A stretch of 64,000 bases of DNA, from positions 2,418,001 to 2,482,000 of the forward strand of contig NZ_JAUFPR010000002.1 of the NCBI RefSeq assembly GCF_030409325.1, given 5' to 3'. Source of the DNA: Mucilaginibacter aquaedulcis (GTDB taxonomy: Bacteria > Bacteroidota > Bacteroidia > Sphingobacteriales > Sphingobacteriaceae). The position numbers and the translations under genes are program-made. Positions 16,576 through 25,797 of this stretch are shown here, piece by piece (within the stretch, counting starts at the first letter, position 1; the number at the start of each line of letters is the position of its first letter). The notes below the pieces were generated by a model. It was not told the DNA's origin. It was given only the letters and a program-made list of their open reading frames with translations, and searched no databases.

Positions 16576-17401
16576 TTTTATTTTTCACGGCCTCCAGCCC
16601 CGCCTGTTCTTTGGCAAATTTGTTATTTACCACGTAAACGTATTCAAGCTTACTGAAATCAACAGAAAGAGCCACTTCAACATTGAGCAGCAAACCGCCG
16701 CCCTTGGCATGCAAATTTGTTATCTTACCAAACGGAACACCTGTAGGGAAAAGTGAATATCCGGAGGTAACTACACCTTCGCCCAGTTTAGGCTGCGCGT
16801 TATTTTGGATATCGATCAACAAGCCTTTTTTAGGGTCAAGATCTCCTCCCCATATAAACGAGCCGATTTCTTTATTATTAGCCAGCATTGCGCTAAACCG
16901 CGTATTTTTATTCAGTACAGATTGTACTATGGCCAAATGCTCGGTAACATCAACAACCAGGCCCACTACACCGGTTCCGCATATTACACCCATCTCTTTT
17001 TCAATCCCATCCTTGCTGCCGCGGTTTATAGTAATGTAGTTGCTGCGCCTGTTGGTTGAGTTATTGATTACCTTGGCAACAATGTAGGTGTATTGCTGTT
17101 TGTAAACAGTATCTACCACCTGATGTTTCTCCACTGTATCAACATAAAATGATGACTTAACCAAGCCCCTTAGTTTGGCATTTTCACGTGCCAGGCTGTC
17201 ATTTACCTCTTTTAAAGATAAGAAACCTTTAAACTGGCTCACCTGCGCAAACAGACTGCCGGTAACCTTATTGGTTGAGCTGATAAAAGTAGCTTTCTGG
17301 AAAGAGTTGTATTTTACATAAATAAGCAGCGAGCTTATCTCAAAAATCAGGAATAAAAAAAACGCGTTATACTTAGTGATAAAAATCAAGAGGTTACGCA
17401 T
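16568..17401 (-). CDS. mreC: rod shape-determining protein MreC
   Basis: The 277-residue protein has a short cytoplasmic start, one membrane helix (~8-28), a periplasmic coiled coil (~55-80, FLSLKEVNDSLARENAKLRG) and two beta-barrel subdomains with the family motifs YITINRGSKDGIEKEMGV and GVVTSGYSLFPTGVPFGKI. It is the periplasmic scaffold that activates PBP2-RodA. An 87-bp gap filled by a long inverted repeat separates it from mreB. Confidence 0.94.
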   Translation of the reverse strand: MRNLLIFITKYNAFFLFLIFEISSLLIYVKYNSFQKATFISSTNKVTGSLFAQVSQFKGFLSLKEVNDSLARENAKLRGLVKSSFYVDTVEKHQVVDTVYKQQYTYIVAKVINNSTNRRSNYITINRGSKDGIEKEMGVICGTGVVGLVVDVTEHLAIVQSVLNKNTRFSAMLANNKEIGSFIWGGDLDPKKGLLIDIQNNAQPKLGEGVVTSGYSLFPTGVPFGKITNLHAKGGGLLLNVEVALSVDFSKLEYVYVVNNKFAKEQAGLEAVKNKNE

Positions 17402-17407
17402 TGTGTC

Positions 17408-17485
17408 AGTGAGTTGTGAGTAGTGAGTAGTGAGTAGTTGGAAAGTTTTAATTAACTACTCCCCATTCACTACTCACCACTCACT
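17408..17485. repeat. word-type inverted repeat between mreB and mreC
   Basis: Two 32-nt arms (17408-17439 and 17454-17485) match as reverse complements at about 27 positions. The left arm is built of tandem GTGAGTA words. The loop is 14 nt. It fills nearly the whole mreB-mreC gap, so it would be transcribed within the operon. Confidence 0.85.
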
Positions 17486-17488
17486 AAA

Positions 17489-18511
17489 CTATTGCATTAA
17501 AAATTTAAAATTACCTATGTTTTTAAGCGCGGTTCCGGTTCCGCGTACCACCGCGCGAAGCGGATCTTCAGCAACGTGAACCGGCAGTTTTGTTTTGGCG
17601 GCCACACGTTTATCCAAACCACGCAATAAAGCGCCGCCACCTGTTAAATAGATACCTGTTTGATAAATATCGGCAGATAACTCGGGCGGGGTAATTTCCA
17701 ATGCTTTTAAAATAGCTTCTTCTATTTTGGAGATAGATTTATCAAGACAATGTGCAATTTCGGTATATGATACCATAATCTGTTTTGGCACACCGGTCAT
17801 CAGGTCGCGACCCTGAACGGCAAAATCAGCCGGCGGATCGGCAAGCTCCGGCAATGCCGCGCCTACTTCTATCTTGATCTTCTCGGCAGTACGATCACCA
17901 ATCATGATGTTGTGCTGACGACGGATATATTGTACAATATCTGAATCAAAATTATCACCCGCCACACGGATAGACTGGTCACAAACAATACCCGACAAGG
18001 CAATAACCGCGATCTCGGTAGTACCACCACCAATATCAATGATCATGTTGCCCATTGGTTCTTCCACATCAATACCAATACCCACCGCGGCAGCCATTGG
18101 CTCATGAATCAGGTACACCTCTTTGGCACCGGCAATCTCGGCCGAGTCACGTACCGCGCGTTTTTCCACCTCGGTAATACCCGATGGAATGCAGATCACC
18201 ATACGCAGCGACGGAAAGAACCATCCCTTACCCTGGTTAATCATTTTGATCATACCACGTATCATATGTTCGGCAGCGTTAAAGTCGGCAATTACACCAT
18301 CTTTAAGCGGGCGTACGGTACGGATATTATCATGTGTTTTACCTTCCATTTGCATGGCCTGCCTGCCAATGGCGATAACTTTATTGGTTGTTCTGTCAAA
18401 CGCCACAATAGATGGCTCATCAACAACAACTTTATCATTATGTATAATGAGGGTATTTGCCGTACCCAAATCAATAGCTATTTCTTGTGTAAAAAAGTTA
18501 AATAAACCCAT
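17489..18511 (-). CDS. mreB: actin-like rod shape protein MreB
   Basis: The 340-residue ATP-binding filament protein guides the elongation machinery along the membrane. Actin-fold motifs are clear: phosphate 1 IDLGTANT (residues ~13-20), phosphate 2 IIDIGGGTTEIAV (~160-172), the adenosine motif YLTGGGALLRGL (~288-300), and the MreB hallmark IPSGITEVEKRAVRDSAE. The N-terminus MGLFNFF is the membrane-contact segment. It heads the mre/mrd group, with purH 250 bp upstream on the same strand. Confidence 0.98.
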   Translation of the reverse strand: MGLFNFFTQEIAIDLGTANTLIIHNDKVVVDEPSIVAFDRTTNKVIAIGRQAMQMEGKTHDNIRTVRPLKDGVIADFNAAEHMIRGMIKMINQGKGWFFPSLRMVICIPSGITEVEKRAVRDSAEIAGAKEVYLIHEPMAAAVGIGIDVEEPMGNMIIDIGGGTTEIAVIALSGIVCDQSIRVAGDNFDSDIVQYIRRQHNIMIGDRTAEKIKIEVGAALPELADPPADFAVQGRDLMTGVPKQIMVSYTEIAHCLDKSISKIEEAILKALEITPPELSADIYQTGIYLTGGGALLRGLDKRVAAKTKLPVHVAEDPLRAVVRGTGTALKNIGNFKFLMQ

Positions 18512-18613
18512 TTAATGTTTCTTTCAAATAATCTGCAAAGTTTATAAAAATACGCTTTATAAAACTACATAGTTGCAATTAAAAGCGTTAAAAAATCATA
18601 TTTATTGTTCTGA

Positions 18614-18744
18614 GGTTAGATTTAGTTGACAGGGTTTACTAAGTTGGGTTGAGTTGAATATATTTAAGTTATTTTTTCGCCCTTTCAACTCAATCACCTC
18701 CCTAATCCTAATAACTAACAACTTTATCAACTCAACCAATCACT
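18614..18744. repeat. word-type inverted repeat between purH and mreB
   Basis: AAGTTGGGTTGAGTTGAA (18641-18658) faces TTCAACTCAATCACCTCC (18684-18701) and ATCAACTCAACCAATCAC (18726-18743), giving a composite imperfect hairpin made of GTTGAGTTGA words. TTAGTT/AACTAA segments extend it outwards. Neither arm resembles the other repeats in the window. Confidence 0.65.
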
Positions 18745-18761
18745 TGTTTAGCAAGCCAAAA

Positions 18762-20288
18762 TCAATGCTTAAAGTGACGAACGCCTGTAGTAACCATCGA
18801 AATACCTTTTTCGTTACACATGGCTACAGACAGTTTATCGTTAATAGAACCACCTGGTTGCAAAATGGCAGTTATGCCTGCCTCTGCAGCCAGTTCGGCG
18901 CAATCAGGGAACGGAAAAAACGCGTCAGACGCCATTACCGCGCCTTTAAGGTCGAATCCAAAACTTTCTGCTTTAATAACCGCCTGCCTCAAGGCATCAA
19001 CCCTTGAAGTTTGACCAACACCACTGGCCAGCAGCTGACCATTTTTAGCAAACACAATAGTGTTTGATTTGGTATGCTTTACAACCTTGTTGGCAAAAAA
19101 CAGATCATGCAGTTCGTGCTCTGTTGGCTGCCTTTCGGTAACCGGTGTCATTTGTGCCGGGCCTTCAATCACTGCATCTTTATCCTGTTCAATAACACCG
19201 TTCAACAATGTTTTAAATAGCTTGGTTGGCAAGTCTACCGGCTGGCGAACCAAAAGGATACGGTTCTTCTTTTCCTGTAATATACGTACAGCTTCGTCGG
19301 TAAATGCAGGGGCAATCAGTACTTCGTAAAACAATTTGGTGATCTCTGAAGCGGTATCTGCATCAATTTCGTCGTTGGCAATAATCACACCACCAAAAGC
19401 AGAAACCGGATCGCAAGCCAGGGCATCAATCCACGCATCCTTGATAGTTGAGCGCGAGGCTACACCACAAGCATTGGTATGCTTCAGAATAGCGATGGTT
19501 GGCTCAGTAAATTCATCAATAAGAGCTACAGCGGCATCCACATCAACCAGGTTGTTGTATGATAACTCTTTACCATGCAGCTTGGTGAACATGGCATCCA
19601 GATCGCCATAGAAAACGCCGCCTTGGTGTGGGTTTTCGCCGTAACGCAAAACCTGGTTGCTTTGTATGCTTTGTTTAAATACCGGCAGCGGTTCTTCCTG
19701 GTTAAAGTACTGGAATATGGCGCTATCGTAATGTGATGATATATTAAATGCTTTGTGTGCAAATGAACGGCGCTGATCTAAAGTAGTTGCACCTTCCTGG
19801 GTTTTCAGGATGTTTTCTAATGTACCGTAATCGTTTTTTGAGGCAACGATCACTACATCTTTAAAGTTTTTAGCTGCCGCGCGGATCAGAGAAATACCGC
19901 CAATATCTATCTTCTCGATAATATCTTCTTCGGCCGCGCCTGATTTTACGGTTTCCTCAAAAGGGTAAAGATCAACAATTACCAGGTCAATTTCCGGTAT
20001 TTCGTACTGTGCAATCTGCTGTTCATCACTTTCAAAACCTCTGCGGGTTAAAATACCACCAAACACCTTAGGGTGCAGGGTTTTAACACGGCCACCTAAA
20101 ATAGACGGATATGATGTAAGATCCTCAACCGGAATAACATTAACACCTAAGTTGCGGATAAAAGTTTCGGTACCACCGGTTGAATAGATATTAACACCAA
20201 GGCGGTTTAACTCATGAATGATGGGCTCTAAATTATCTTTATAATAAACAGAAATCAGAGCATTTTTTATTTGAACAGACTGGCTCAT
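18762..20288 (-). CDS. purH: bifunctional AICAR formyltransferase / IMP cyclohydrolase
   Basis: The 508-residue enzyme performs the last two steps of IMP synthesis. The N-terminal IMP cyclohydrolase (MGS-like) domain begins IKNALISVYYKDNLEPII and includes STGGTETFIRNLGV and GGRVKTLHPKVFGGIL; the C-terminal formyltransferase has the active KHTNACGVA motif and FFPFPDCAELAAEAGI near the end. ATG 20288 (MSQSVQ) is chosen. The frame is open for 69 more codons upstream, but those bases include the promoter box and encode unrelated sequence. Confidence 0.96.
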   Translation of the reverse strand: MSQSVQIKNALISVYYKDNLEPIIHELNRLGVNIYSTGGTETFIRNLGVNVIPVEDLTSYPSILGGRVKTLHPKVFGGILTRRGFESDEQQIAQYEIPEIDLVIVDLYPFEETVKSGAAEEDIIEKIDIGGISLIRAAAKNFKDVVIVASKNDYGTLENILKTQEGATTLDQRRSFAHKAFNISSHYDSAIFQYFNQEEPLPVFKQSIQSNQVLRYGENPHQGGVFYGDLDAMFTKLHGKELSYNNLVDVDAAVALIDEFTEPTIAILKHTNACGVASRSTIKDAWIDALACDPVSAFGGVIIANDEIDADTASEITKLFYEVLIAPAFTDEAVRILQEKKNRILLVRQPVDLPTKLFKTLLNGVIEQDKDAVIEGPAQMTPVTERQPTEHELHDLFFANKVVKHTKSNTIVFAKNGQLLASGVGQTSRVDALRQAVIKAESFGFDLKGAVMASDAFFPFPDCAELAAEAGITAILQPGGSINDKLSVAMCNEKGISMVTTGVRHFKH

Positions 20289-20310
20289 GTACGGGTGTTT
20301 TTTTGAGCCG

Positions 20311-20318
20311 CAAAGGTA
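20311..20318 (-). promoter_or_regulatory. -7 promoter box of purH
   Basis: TACCTTTG on the minus strand, an exact TAnnTTTG match, 22 nt upstream of the chosen purH start. This supports the shorter start. Short word repeats (TAGTTAATTGATGATTAGTT) lie just upstream at ~20328-20350. Confidence 0.6.
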
Positions 20319-20423
20319 GTGATATTTAGTTAATTGATGATTAGTTAATTGGAGATACTTTATAAAAAATTCATGATGTAGCGTAACAAGCAGGATAATC
20401 GTAATGTATAGAAAACCAAGATT

Positions 20424-20816
20424 ATGAAATACCTTATTTTCACACTGCTTACGGCAATGATCATAGAGGTTAGTGCCTGCAAAAAAAACAATCACGAAGT
20501 TATTGCTAATACTACCTTAACAGGTAAGTGGAAATTGGCCCGCAACAAGATCAGCAGTGGTGGCCCTATGTATTGGGTAAAGGCCGCCAACACAACCAAT
20601 GTGCTGTTCAATAATGATAGCACACTCGGCGGAACTACTTTCCCCGATTTTAAACAATACACGATAAAAGACAGTGTAACGCTTACCTTAACCGACGATG
20701 ATAAAACCCAGTACCAGAATTACAGGTATGAAATAAAAGGCGACTCACTAAACATGAGTCTGAGCGGGCCAATTATATGTATTGAGGGCTGCATTATGCA
20801 GTTTATTAAGGACTAA
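20424..20816 (+). CDS. small lipoprotein, lipocalin-like
   Basis: The 130-residue protein has a lipoprotein signal ending IIEVSAC (Cys19), so it is probably membrane-anchored in the periplasm or at the surface. After it comes a beta-rich domain starting LTGKWKLARNKISSGG, a pattern common to the short lipocalin-like lipoproteins of Bacteroidota, and including QNYRYEIKGDSLNMS. Two late Cys (CIEGC) could form a disulfide. Its function is not known. It is divergent from purH with about 135 bp between them. Confidence 0.65.
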   Translation: MKYLIFTLLTAMIIEVSACKKNNHEVIANTTLTGKWKLARNKISSGGPMYWVKAANTTNVLFNNDSTLGGTTFPDFKQYTIKDSVTLTLTDDDKTQYQNYRYEIKGDSLNMSLSGPIICIEGCIMQFIKD

Positions 20817-20896
20817 AAGGCTGGATGATTTACGGCTTTCTCTAACTTCCCGACTAAATTACCTAACTTCACCGCCCGAAATCATATACTCAATTT

Positions 20897-21640
20897 ATGA
20901 AATTATTAGAAGGAAAAACAGCGCTTATTACCGGTGCATCAAAAGGTATAGGCCGTAAAATAGCAGAAAAGTTTGCCGAGCACGGCGCTAATGTAGCATT
21001 TACTTACCTGTCATCGGTAGAAAAAGGCCAGGCACTGGAGCAGGAGCTGCAAAGCTTTGGCACCAAGGTAAAAGGCTACCGTTCTGATGCATCAAAATTT
21101 GACGAAGCTGAAAAACTGATCAACGACATTGTTGCCGATTTTGGCACCTTACATATTGTAGTAAATAATGCTGGCATAACCAAAGATGGTTTACTGATGC
21201 GTATGACCGAAGAAAACTGGGACGAAGTGCTTGATGTTAACCTGAAATCAATTTTCAACGTTACTAAGGCAGCATCAAAAATAATGATGAAAAGCCGCCA
21301 GGGTGTATTCATCAACATGAGTTCAGTTGTGGGCGTACAGGGTAACGCTGGTCAGGCCAATTACGCGGCCTCAAAAGCAGGTATCATTGGTTTCTCCAAA
21401 TCGGTAGCTAAAGAGCTTGGCTCACGTAACATACGTACCAACGTGGTTGCCCCGGGCTTTATTAAAACGGAAATGACCGAGGTATTAGACCCTAAAGTAG
21501 TTGAAGGTTGGGAAGCTGGTATTCCGTTGAAACGTGCCGGCCAGCCTGAAGATGTAGCCAATGCCTGCGTTTTCCTGGCATCAGACATGGCTGCCTACAT
21601 CACCGGACAGGTAATTCCTGTTGACGGTGGAATGTTGTAA
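20897..21640 (+). CDS. fabG: 3-oxoacyl-[acyl-carrier-protein] reductase
   Basis: A 247-residue short-chain dehydrogenase that reduces 3-oxoacyl-ACP with NADPH in fatty-acid elongation. The cofactor motif TGASKGIG (residues ~14-21), NNAG (~89-92), the catalytic Ser in MSSVVG, the YAASKAG Tyr/Lys pair (~154-158) and the terminal GQVIPVDGGM are in place and typical for FabG. It stands alone instead of in a fab cluster, so another SDR with related substrate cannot be fully excluded, but length and motifs favour FabG. Confidence 0.9.
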   Translation: MKLLEGKTALITGASKGIGRKIAEKFAEHGANVAFTYLSSVEKGQALEQELQSFGTKVKGYRSDASKFDEAEKLINDIVADFGTLHIVVNNAGITKDGLLMRMTEENWDEVLDVNLKSIFNVTKAASKIMMKSRQGVFINMSSVVGVQGNAGQANYAASKAGIIGFSKSVAKELGSRNIRTNVVAPGFIKTEMTEVLDPKVVEGWEAGIPLKRAGQPEDVANACVFLASDMAAYITGQVIPVDGGML

Positions 21641-21676
21641 TTGTAAATTAAAATACAAAAGTCAAAATCTTGATGT

Positions 21677-21774
21677 TCGTCATCCTGTACTTGTTTCAGG
21701 ATCTCTCAGGATAAGTTATTTTCTTGCTGTAAACTCTTTGCAAGTGAGATGCCGAAATAAATTCGGCATGACAG
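21677..21774. repeat. palindromic repeat pair (CCTGTACTTG / GCCGAAATAA type)
   Basis: GTCATCCTGTACTTGTTTCAGGATCTC forms its own hairpin (ATCCTG/CAGGAT), and ~60 nt later GAGATGCCGAAATAAATTCGGCATGAC forms another. The outer ends GTCAT and ATGAC and the inner GATCTC/GAGATG also pair, giving a cloverleaf-like structure. No coding potential. Confidence 0.7.
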
Positions 21775-21783
21775 AATTCCTAT

Positions 21784-21813
21784 CACAAAGGCCGGCAATA
21801 GCCGGCCTTTGTG
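21784..21813 (+). terminator. strong hairpin, terminator-like
   Basis: A perfect 13-bp stem CACAAAGGCCGGC / GCCGGCCTTTGTG with an AATA loop, followed by AGTTTTG, about 145 nt after fabG. Confidence 0.65.
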
Positions 21814-21927
21814 AGTTTTGTATCAATTACAAAACAATAAACTTATTACCCTCCTATTTCACAATAATTTCGCATTTTGCAGGTGAACGTAAAGCGTGTT
21901 ACGTAATACTTACAACGTATAATAAAA

Positions 21928-24009
21928 ATGTTTTCAATAACCTGGGGCTCTGTTTCTGGATGGTGGGTACCTGTATGCCTTATATTGGGCATACTTTATG
22001 CCTGGCTTTTATACCGGCAACCTGTAAACCTGGGTAAAAACTTTAGGTTAGGGCTGGCTGCCATCCGGACTTTGGTAGTTTTCCTCATCGCTCTGCTCCT
22101 GGTTTCGCCGCTGGTGAAATCGGTAAAATACTCACCACAGAAACCGCTGGTATTAATTGCCCAGGATAACTCCTCATCTGTAAACACATTCAAAGCTCCC
22201 GGTTTCAATGCAGATAATTTTGTAACCAACCTGGCTAAACTAAAACAGGAACTGGGCGATGAATACGATGTGCAGGAGTTTAATTTCAGCAAAGATCTGG
22301 GTAACGGACTTTCCAACAAATTTAATGGCAAGCAAACCGATATATCCAATGCCCTGAAACAGCTTAATGATCGTTTCGTCAATCAAAACATTGGGGCACT
22401 AATTTTGGCCACCGACGGTTTGTACAACCAGGGTAACGATCCGCAGTATGAGGCCAAAAACATCAAGACCAGCATTTATACCATTGCCCTGGGCGATACT
22501 ACTGCCAAACGCGACTTACTCATTGGTAACGTAAATTATAACAAGACAGCTTTTTTAGGCAACGACTTTGAGATTGAGGTTTTGACTGAAGCCTATCAAA
22601 GCAAGGGCGAAAATATCCGACTTACCGTAACTAATGATGGGCGACAGGCTTTTACCCAAACCGTTCCTGTTACATCTTCAGATTTCAAAAAGGTGATCCC
22701 CATTAAGCTAACTGCCGATAAAAAGGGACTGCGTAAATATAACATCAGCATTGCCCCGGTAAAAAACGAGCTATCTGCTCAAAACAATACTGAAACTATT
22801 TACATAGATGTGCTGGATGCCCGGCAAAAAGTTTTGGTACTGTATCAAAGCCCCCACCCCGACATTACGGTTATTAAGCAGGCCATTGAAACCAACAAAA
22901 ACTTTGAAGTAAAAACCAGTTTGCTTGCTGACTTAAGCAGCATTAAACTTGCAGATTACAGTTTGATCGTTCTTTATCAAATTCCTGCCAGTGTTTCAGC
23001 TCCTTTAAAGAGCTTCATAACTAAAAGCAAAACCCCTGTCTGGTACATACTGGGCTCGCAAACAGACCTTCAGGCATTCAATGCCGAGCAAAATAATGTA
23101 AAGATCAGTTCGGGTCGTGAAGAATCGCAAGAGGTATTTGCCCTGCCGGATGCGGGCTTTGCAGCCTTTACGCTATCTGATTCATCGCGCAAAAAAATTG
23201 TTTCGCTGCCTCCGTTGCTTGCTCCATTTGGTAGTTATGGCACATCAACCAACACCGCCGTTTTGCTCAGGCAAAAGATAGGCGCTGTTACAACTACTTA
23301 TCCTCTGCTGGCCTTTGCCGATGAAGCCGACCGCCGCATAGCCATACTAACCGGCGAAGGCCTTTGGCGCTGGCAACTGGCCGAATACCAAAATTATGGT
23401 AACCGCAATGCTACTGATGAGCTATTGAGCCAAACCGTACAATATTTAACTGCCAATGCCAACCGTCAGCGTTTTCGGGTGTACCCGGCACGAAACGTTT
23501 TTGATGAGGGCGAAAATGTGATCCTAAATGCTGAATTGTATAATGATGCCCTTGAACTGATCAACACAGCTGATGTTAAAATAGAATTAAAGAACAGTAC
23601 AAGAAAAAACTACAGCTTCCTGTTTAGCCGCAGCGGACAAAGCTATACACTTGATGCAGGCACCCTGCCTGTTGGCGAATACAACTATACAGCCACCACA
23701 CAAAACGGCAAGCAACAATTTAAAGCTACAGGATTATTAACCGTAAAACCACTTAACCTGGAAACCAGGCAAAGCGCAGCTAACCATACTTTGCTTAACA
23801 CTATTGCCAAACAAAGCGGTGGCCAAATGTTGTACCCTGCACAGTTGAGTCAGCTGGCCGGAATAATTCGCAAAAACGATAATATTAAAACTGTGGTTTA
23901 TGAAGATAAACACTACAGCGATATTATTGATATCAAATGGCTGTTTGTACTTATCCTTTTATTATTAACCGGCGAATGGTTTTTAAGAAAACGTGAGGGC
24001 GAAGTGTAA
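21928..24009 (+). CDS. membrane protein with VWA-like domain
   Basis: The 693-residue protein has two N-terminal membrane helices (~13-29 and ~43-65), a VWA-like domain whose MIDAS residues are visible (DNSSS as DxSxS at ~81-85 and ATDG at ~162-165), a second alpha/beta domain that reads like a glutamine-amidotransferase-type fold without its catalytic Cys (ILTGEGLWRWQ), beta-sandwich repeats, and a C-terminal helix (~672-688). The order resembles large Bacteroidota membrane proteins that accompany the Bat/MoxR group, but no MoxR gene is near. Exact role unknown. Confidence 0.75.
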   Translation: MFSITWGSVSGWWVPVCLILGILYAWLLYRQPVNLGKNFRLGLAAIRTLVVFLIALLLVSPLVKSVKYSPQKPLVLIAQDNSSSVNTFKAPGFNADNFVTNLAKLKQELGDEYDVQEFNFSKDLGNGLSNKFNGKQTDISNALKQLNDRFVNQNIGALILATDGLYNQGNDPQYEAKNIKTSIYTIALGDTTAKRDLLIGNVNYNKTAFLGNDFEIEVLTEAYQSKGENIRLTVTNDGRQAFTQTVPVTSSDFKKVIPIKLTADKKGLRKYNISIAPVKNELSAQNNTETIYIDVLDARQKVLVLYQSPHPDITVIKQAIETNKNFEVKTSLLADLSSIKLADYSLIVLYQIPASVSAPLKSFITKSKTPVWYILGSQTDLQAFNAEQNNVKISSGREESQEVFALPDAGFAAFTLSDSSRKKIVSLPPLLAPFGSYGTSTNTAVLLRQKIGAVTTTYPLLAFADEADRRIAILTGEGLWRWQLAEYQNYGNRNATDELLSQTVQYLTANANRQRFRVYPARNVFDEGENVILNAELYNDALELINTADVKIELKNSTRKNYSFLFSRSGQSYTLDAGTLPVGEYNYTATTQNGKQQFKATGLLTVKPLNLETRQSAANHTLLNTIAKQSGGQMLYPAQLSQLAGIIRKNDNIKTVVYEDKHYSDIIDIKWLFVLILLLLTGEWFLRKREGEV

Positions 24010-24063
24010 AAGAGCTTACTGTCATCTCCAATTAAACATAAACAATAAATTATAGATCAGCCC

Positions 24064-25233
24064 ATGCCTTCGGTTACATCCAGCCTACCAGAAAAACATA
24101 AGCTACAAGGCTTAGATCACTTAAGGGCATTGGCTATCACCTACGTGTTGCTATTCCATTATCAACTGTTCGCACATCCTGATTGGGTGAATAGTATAGG
24201 CAACTTTGGATGGACAGGGGTTGATCTGTTTTTTGTGCTAAGCGGTTTCTTAATTGCCGGGCAGCTCTTTGATGCAGTAAAAAAAGGAAAATCAATTTCG
24301 TTAAAAGAGTTTTTTGCCAAACGCTTTTTCAGGATAATTCCGCCTTACCTGGTTATGTTTTTTTTATACACTCTCATTCCTTTTTTACGCGAGCGGGAGC
24401 ATTTAGCTGCATGGTGGAAATACCTAACCTTTACACTTAATTTCGGATTAGATTTAAGAACAACAGGCACATTTACTCATGCCTGGTCATTATGTGTTGA
24501 AGAACAGTTTTATTTGATACTACCGTTAACCCTTTTATTGTTCAACCACTTTAAGGCGGGTAAAAAAGCTGCTTATATTCTCCCGGGCTTGTTTATTCTC
24601 GGTTTTATTTTCAGATATGTGAGCTGGCATTATTTTGTTGAGCCTGAATTATCTTCAGATTATTTTGGTGCTGTATGGAACCAATTTATCTACTACCCTA
24701 CTTATAACCGGTTGGATGGGTTACTTGTTGGTGTTAGCATTGCAGGAGCTTATACTTTTTATCCTCAAATGAAGGAAGCAATGAACAGATATAGTAATTT
24801 ACTTATGTGCTCAGGCTTAATAATTTTAATAGCAGCATGGTTTATTTGTACTCCTGAAGATACTTTTATAACTGCCCTATGGGGCTTCCCGCTGATTGCT
24901 TCAGGCTATGGATTAATTGTGGCAGCCATAGTATGCCCTTCTAATTTCTTTTATAAACTTAAATCAGTTGTGACTACTCAATTGGCAACGTTATCCTATG
25001 GCTTATACCTATCCCATAAATTACTGATCCACCTTTGTCAAAATATGCTTCCAAAAGTAGGCATCGAAAAAAACAGCAATCTCATGATGGCATGTTGTTT
25101 CGTTGCTGCTATTGGGGGTGCTGTAATTTTAAGATATACTATTGAAAAACCTTCACTAAAAATACGGGACAAAGTATTGCAAAAATGGAAACGGGAAAAG
25201 CTAAAGGAATCCGCAGCCATTGCCGCTACATAG
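24064..25233 (+). CDS. integral membrane acyltransferase (acyltransferase 3 family)
   Basis: The 389-residue polytopic protein opens with LDHLRALAITYVLLFHY, containing the family's conserved Arg and the catalytic-type His, followed by GVDLFFVLSGFLIAGQLF and RFFRIIPPYLVMF. About ten helices follow. Family members O-acetylate or O-acylate sugars of surface polysaccharides or other cell-envelope molecules. It stands alone, 54 bp after the VWA-like gene, so the acceptor cannot be inferred. Confidence 0.9.
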   Translation: MPSVTSSLPEKHKLQGLDHLRALAITYVLLFHYQLFAHPDWVNSIGNFGWTGVDLFFVLSGFLIAGQLFDAVKKGKSISLKEFFAKRFFRIIPPYLVMFFLYTLIPFLREREHLAAWWKYLTFTLNFGLDLRTTGTFTHAWSLCVEEQFYLILPLTLLLFNHFKAGKKAAYILPGLFILGFIFRYVSWHYFVEPELSSDYFGAVWNQFIYYPTYNRLDGLLVGVSIAGAYTFYPQMKEAMNRYSNLLMCSGLIILIAAWFICTPEDTFITALWGFPLIASGYGLIVAAIVCPSNFFYKLKSVVTTQLATLSYGLYLSHKLLIHLCQNMLPKVGIEKNSNLMMACCFVAAIGGAVILRYTIEKPSLKIRDKVLQKWKREKLKESAAIAAT

Positions 25234-25254
25234 TATTTTTTTAAATGCACAAAA

Positions 25255-25280
25255 AAAGCGATGAATTGACCCATCGCTTT
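25255..25280 (-). terminator. intrinsic terminator of the FtsB-like gene
   Basis: AAAGCGATG / CATCGCTTT stem with a run of seven T on the minus strand, 41 nt after the stop at 25322; it may also stop the acyltransferase transcript. Confidence 0.8.
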
Positions 25281-25321
25281 ATATATCCTGTTTCCTGACT
25301 CTAAAAGTCCTGACTCTCTAT

Positions 25322-25621
25322 CTATTTGTCCTTCTTTTCGTGTACTATTACAAAAACATCCTCATTATCTTTTTTCATGAGATACTTTTCGCGGGCAAAT
25401 TTTTCGAGTTGTTTTGGGTTCGATGTTAGCTCGTTCAGTTCTTTATTAACCTCATCTGTTTGGGCTTTATAAAAATCACGTTCGGCTTTAAGCTTATTTA
25501 CCTGGCGGCGATATTCATACTGCGAAAACAGATCGTTCCGATCGAAGAATATCATCCACACCACAAAGGCCAGGGTAACCAAAAAAAACTTGTTTTTTAA
25601 AAGGTCAATAAGGCGTTTCAT
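25322..25621 (-). CDS. septum formation initiator family protein (FtsB/DivIC-like)
   Basis: A 99-residue bitopic protein: one membrane helix (~11-29), then a coiled coil (~35-75, YRRQVNKLKAERDFYKAQTDEV) and the family motif LEKFAREKYLMKKDNEDVFVI. FtsB/DivIC-type proteins join FtsL and FtsQ/DivIB at the division site. ATG 25621 is chosen; an in-frame ATG eight codons upstream would add MKFKEPIS. In many Bacteroidota this gene sits beside enolase; here enolase is 2.8 kb away. Confidence 0.85.
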   Translation of the reverse strand: MKRLIDLLKNKFFLVTLAFVVWMIFFDRNDLFSQYEYRRQVNKLKAERDFYKAQTDEVNKELNELTSNPKQLEKFAREKYLMKKDNEDVFVIVHEKKDK

Positions 25622-25741
25622 TGATATGGGCTCTTTGAATTTCATTTAAAGCTATTTAAATTTTTTGAGAGGCACAAATATGCTTATTAACTTATTAACA
25701 ATAAAGTTTCGGTTGAAATAAAAAATACGCCCGGTTATTAC

Positions 25742-25780
25742 AAACAAAAAGCAACACTTGTTCGGTGTTGCTTTTTGTTT
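25742..25780 (-). terminator. intrinsic terminator of the helicase gene
   Basis: A 16-bp stem AAACAAAAAGCAACAC with its complement around a TTGTTCG loop, 18 nt after the helicase stop. Both flanks carry A/T runs. Confidence 0.85.
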
Positions 25781-25797
25781 GAGTATGTAATAAGTGC

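Noticed and set aside
18762..20495. 69-codon N-terminal extension of purH
   Set aside because: The extension would include the promoter box and word repeats, and PurH proteins start near MSQSVQIKNALIS.
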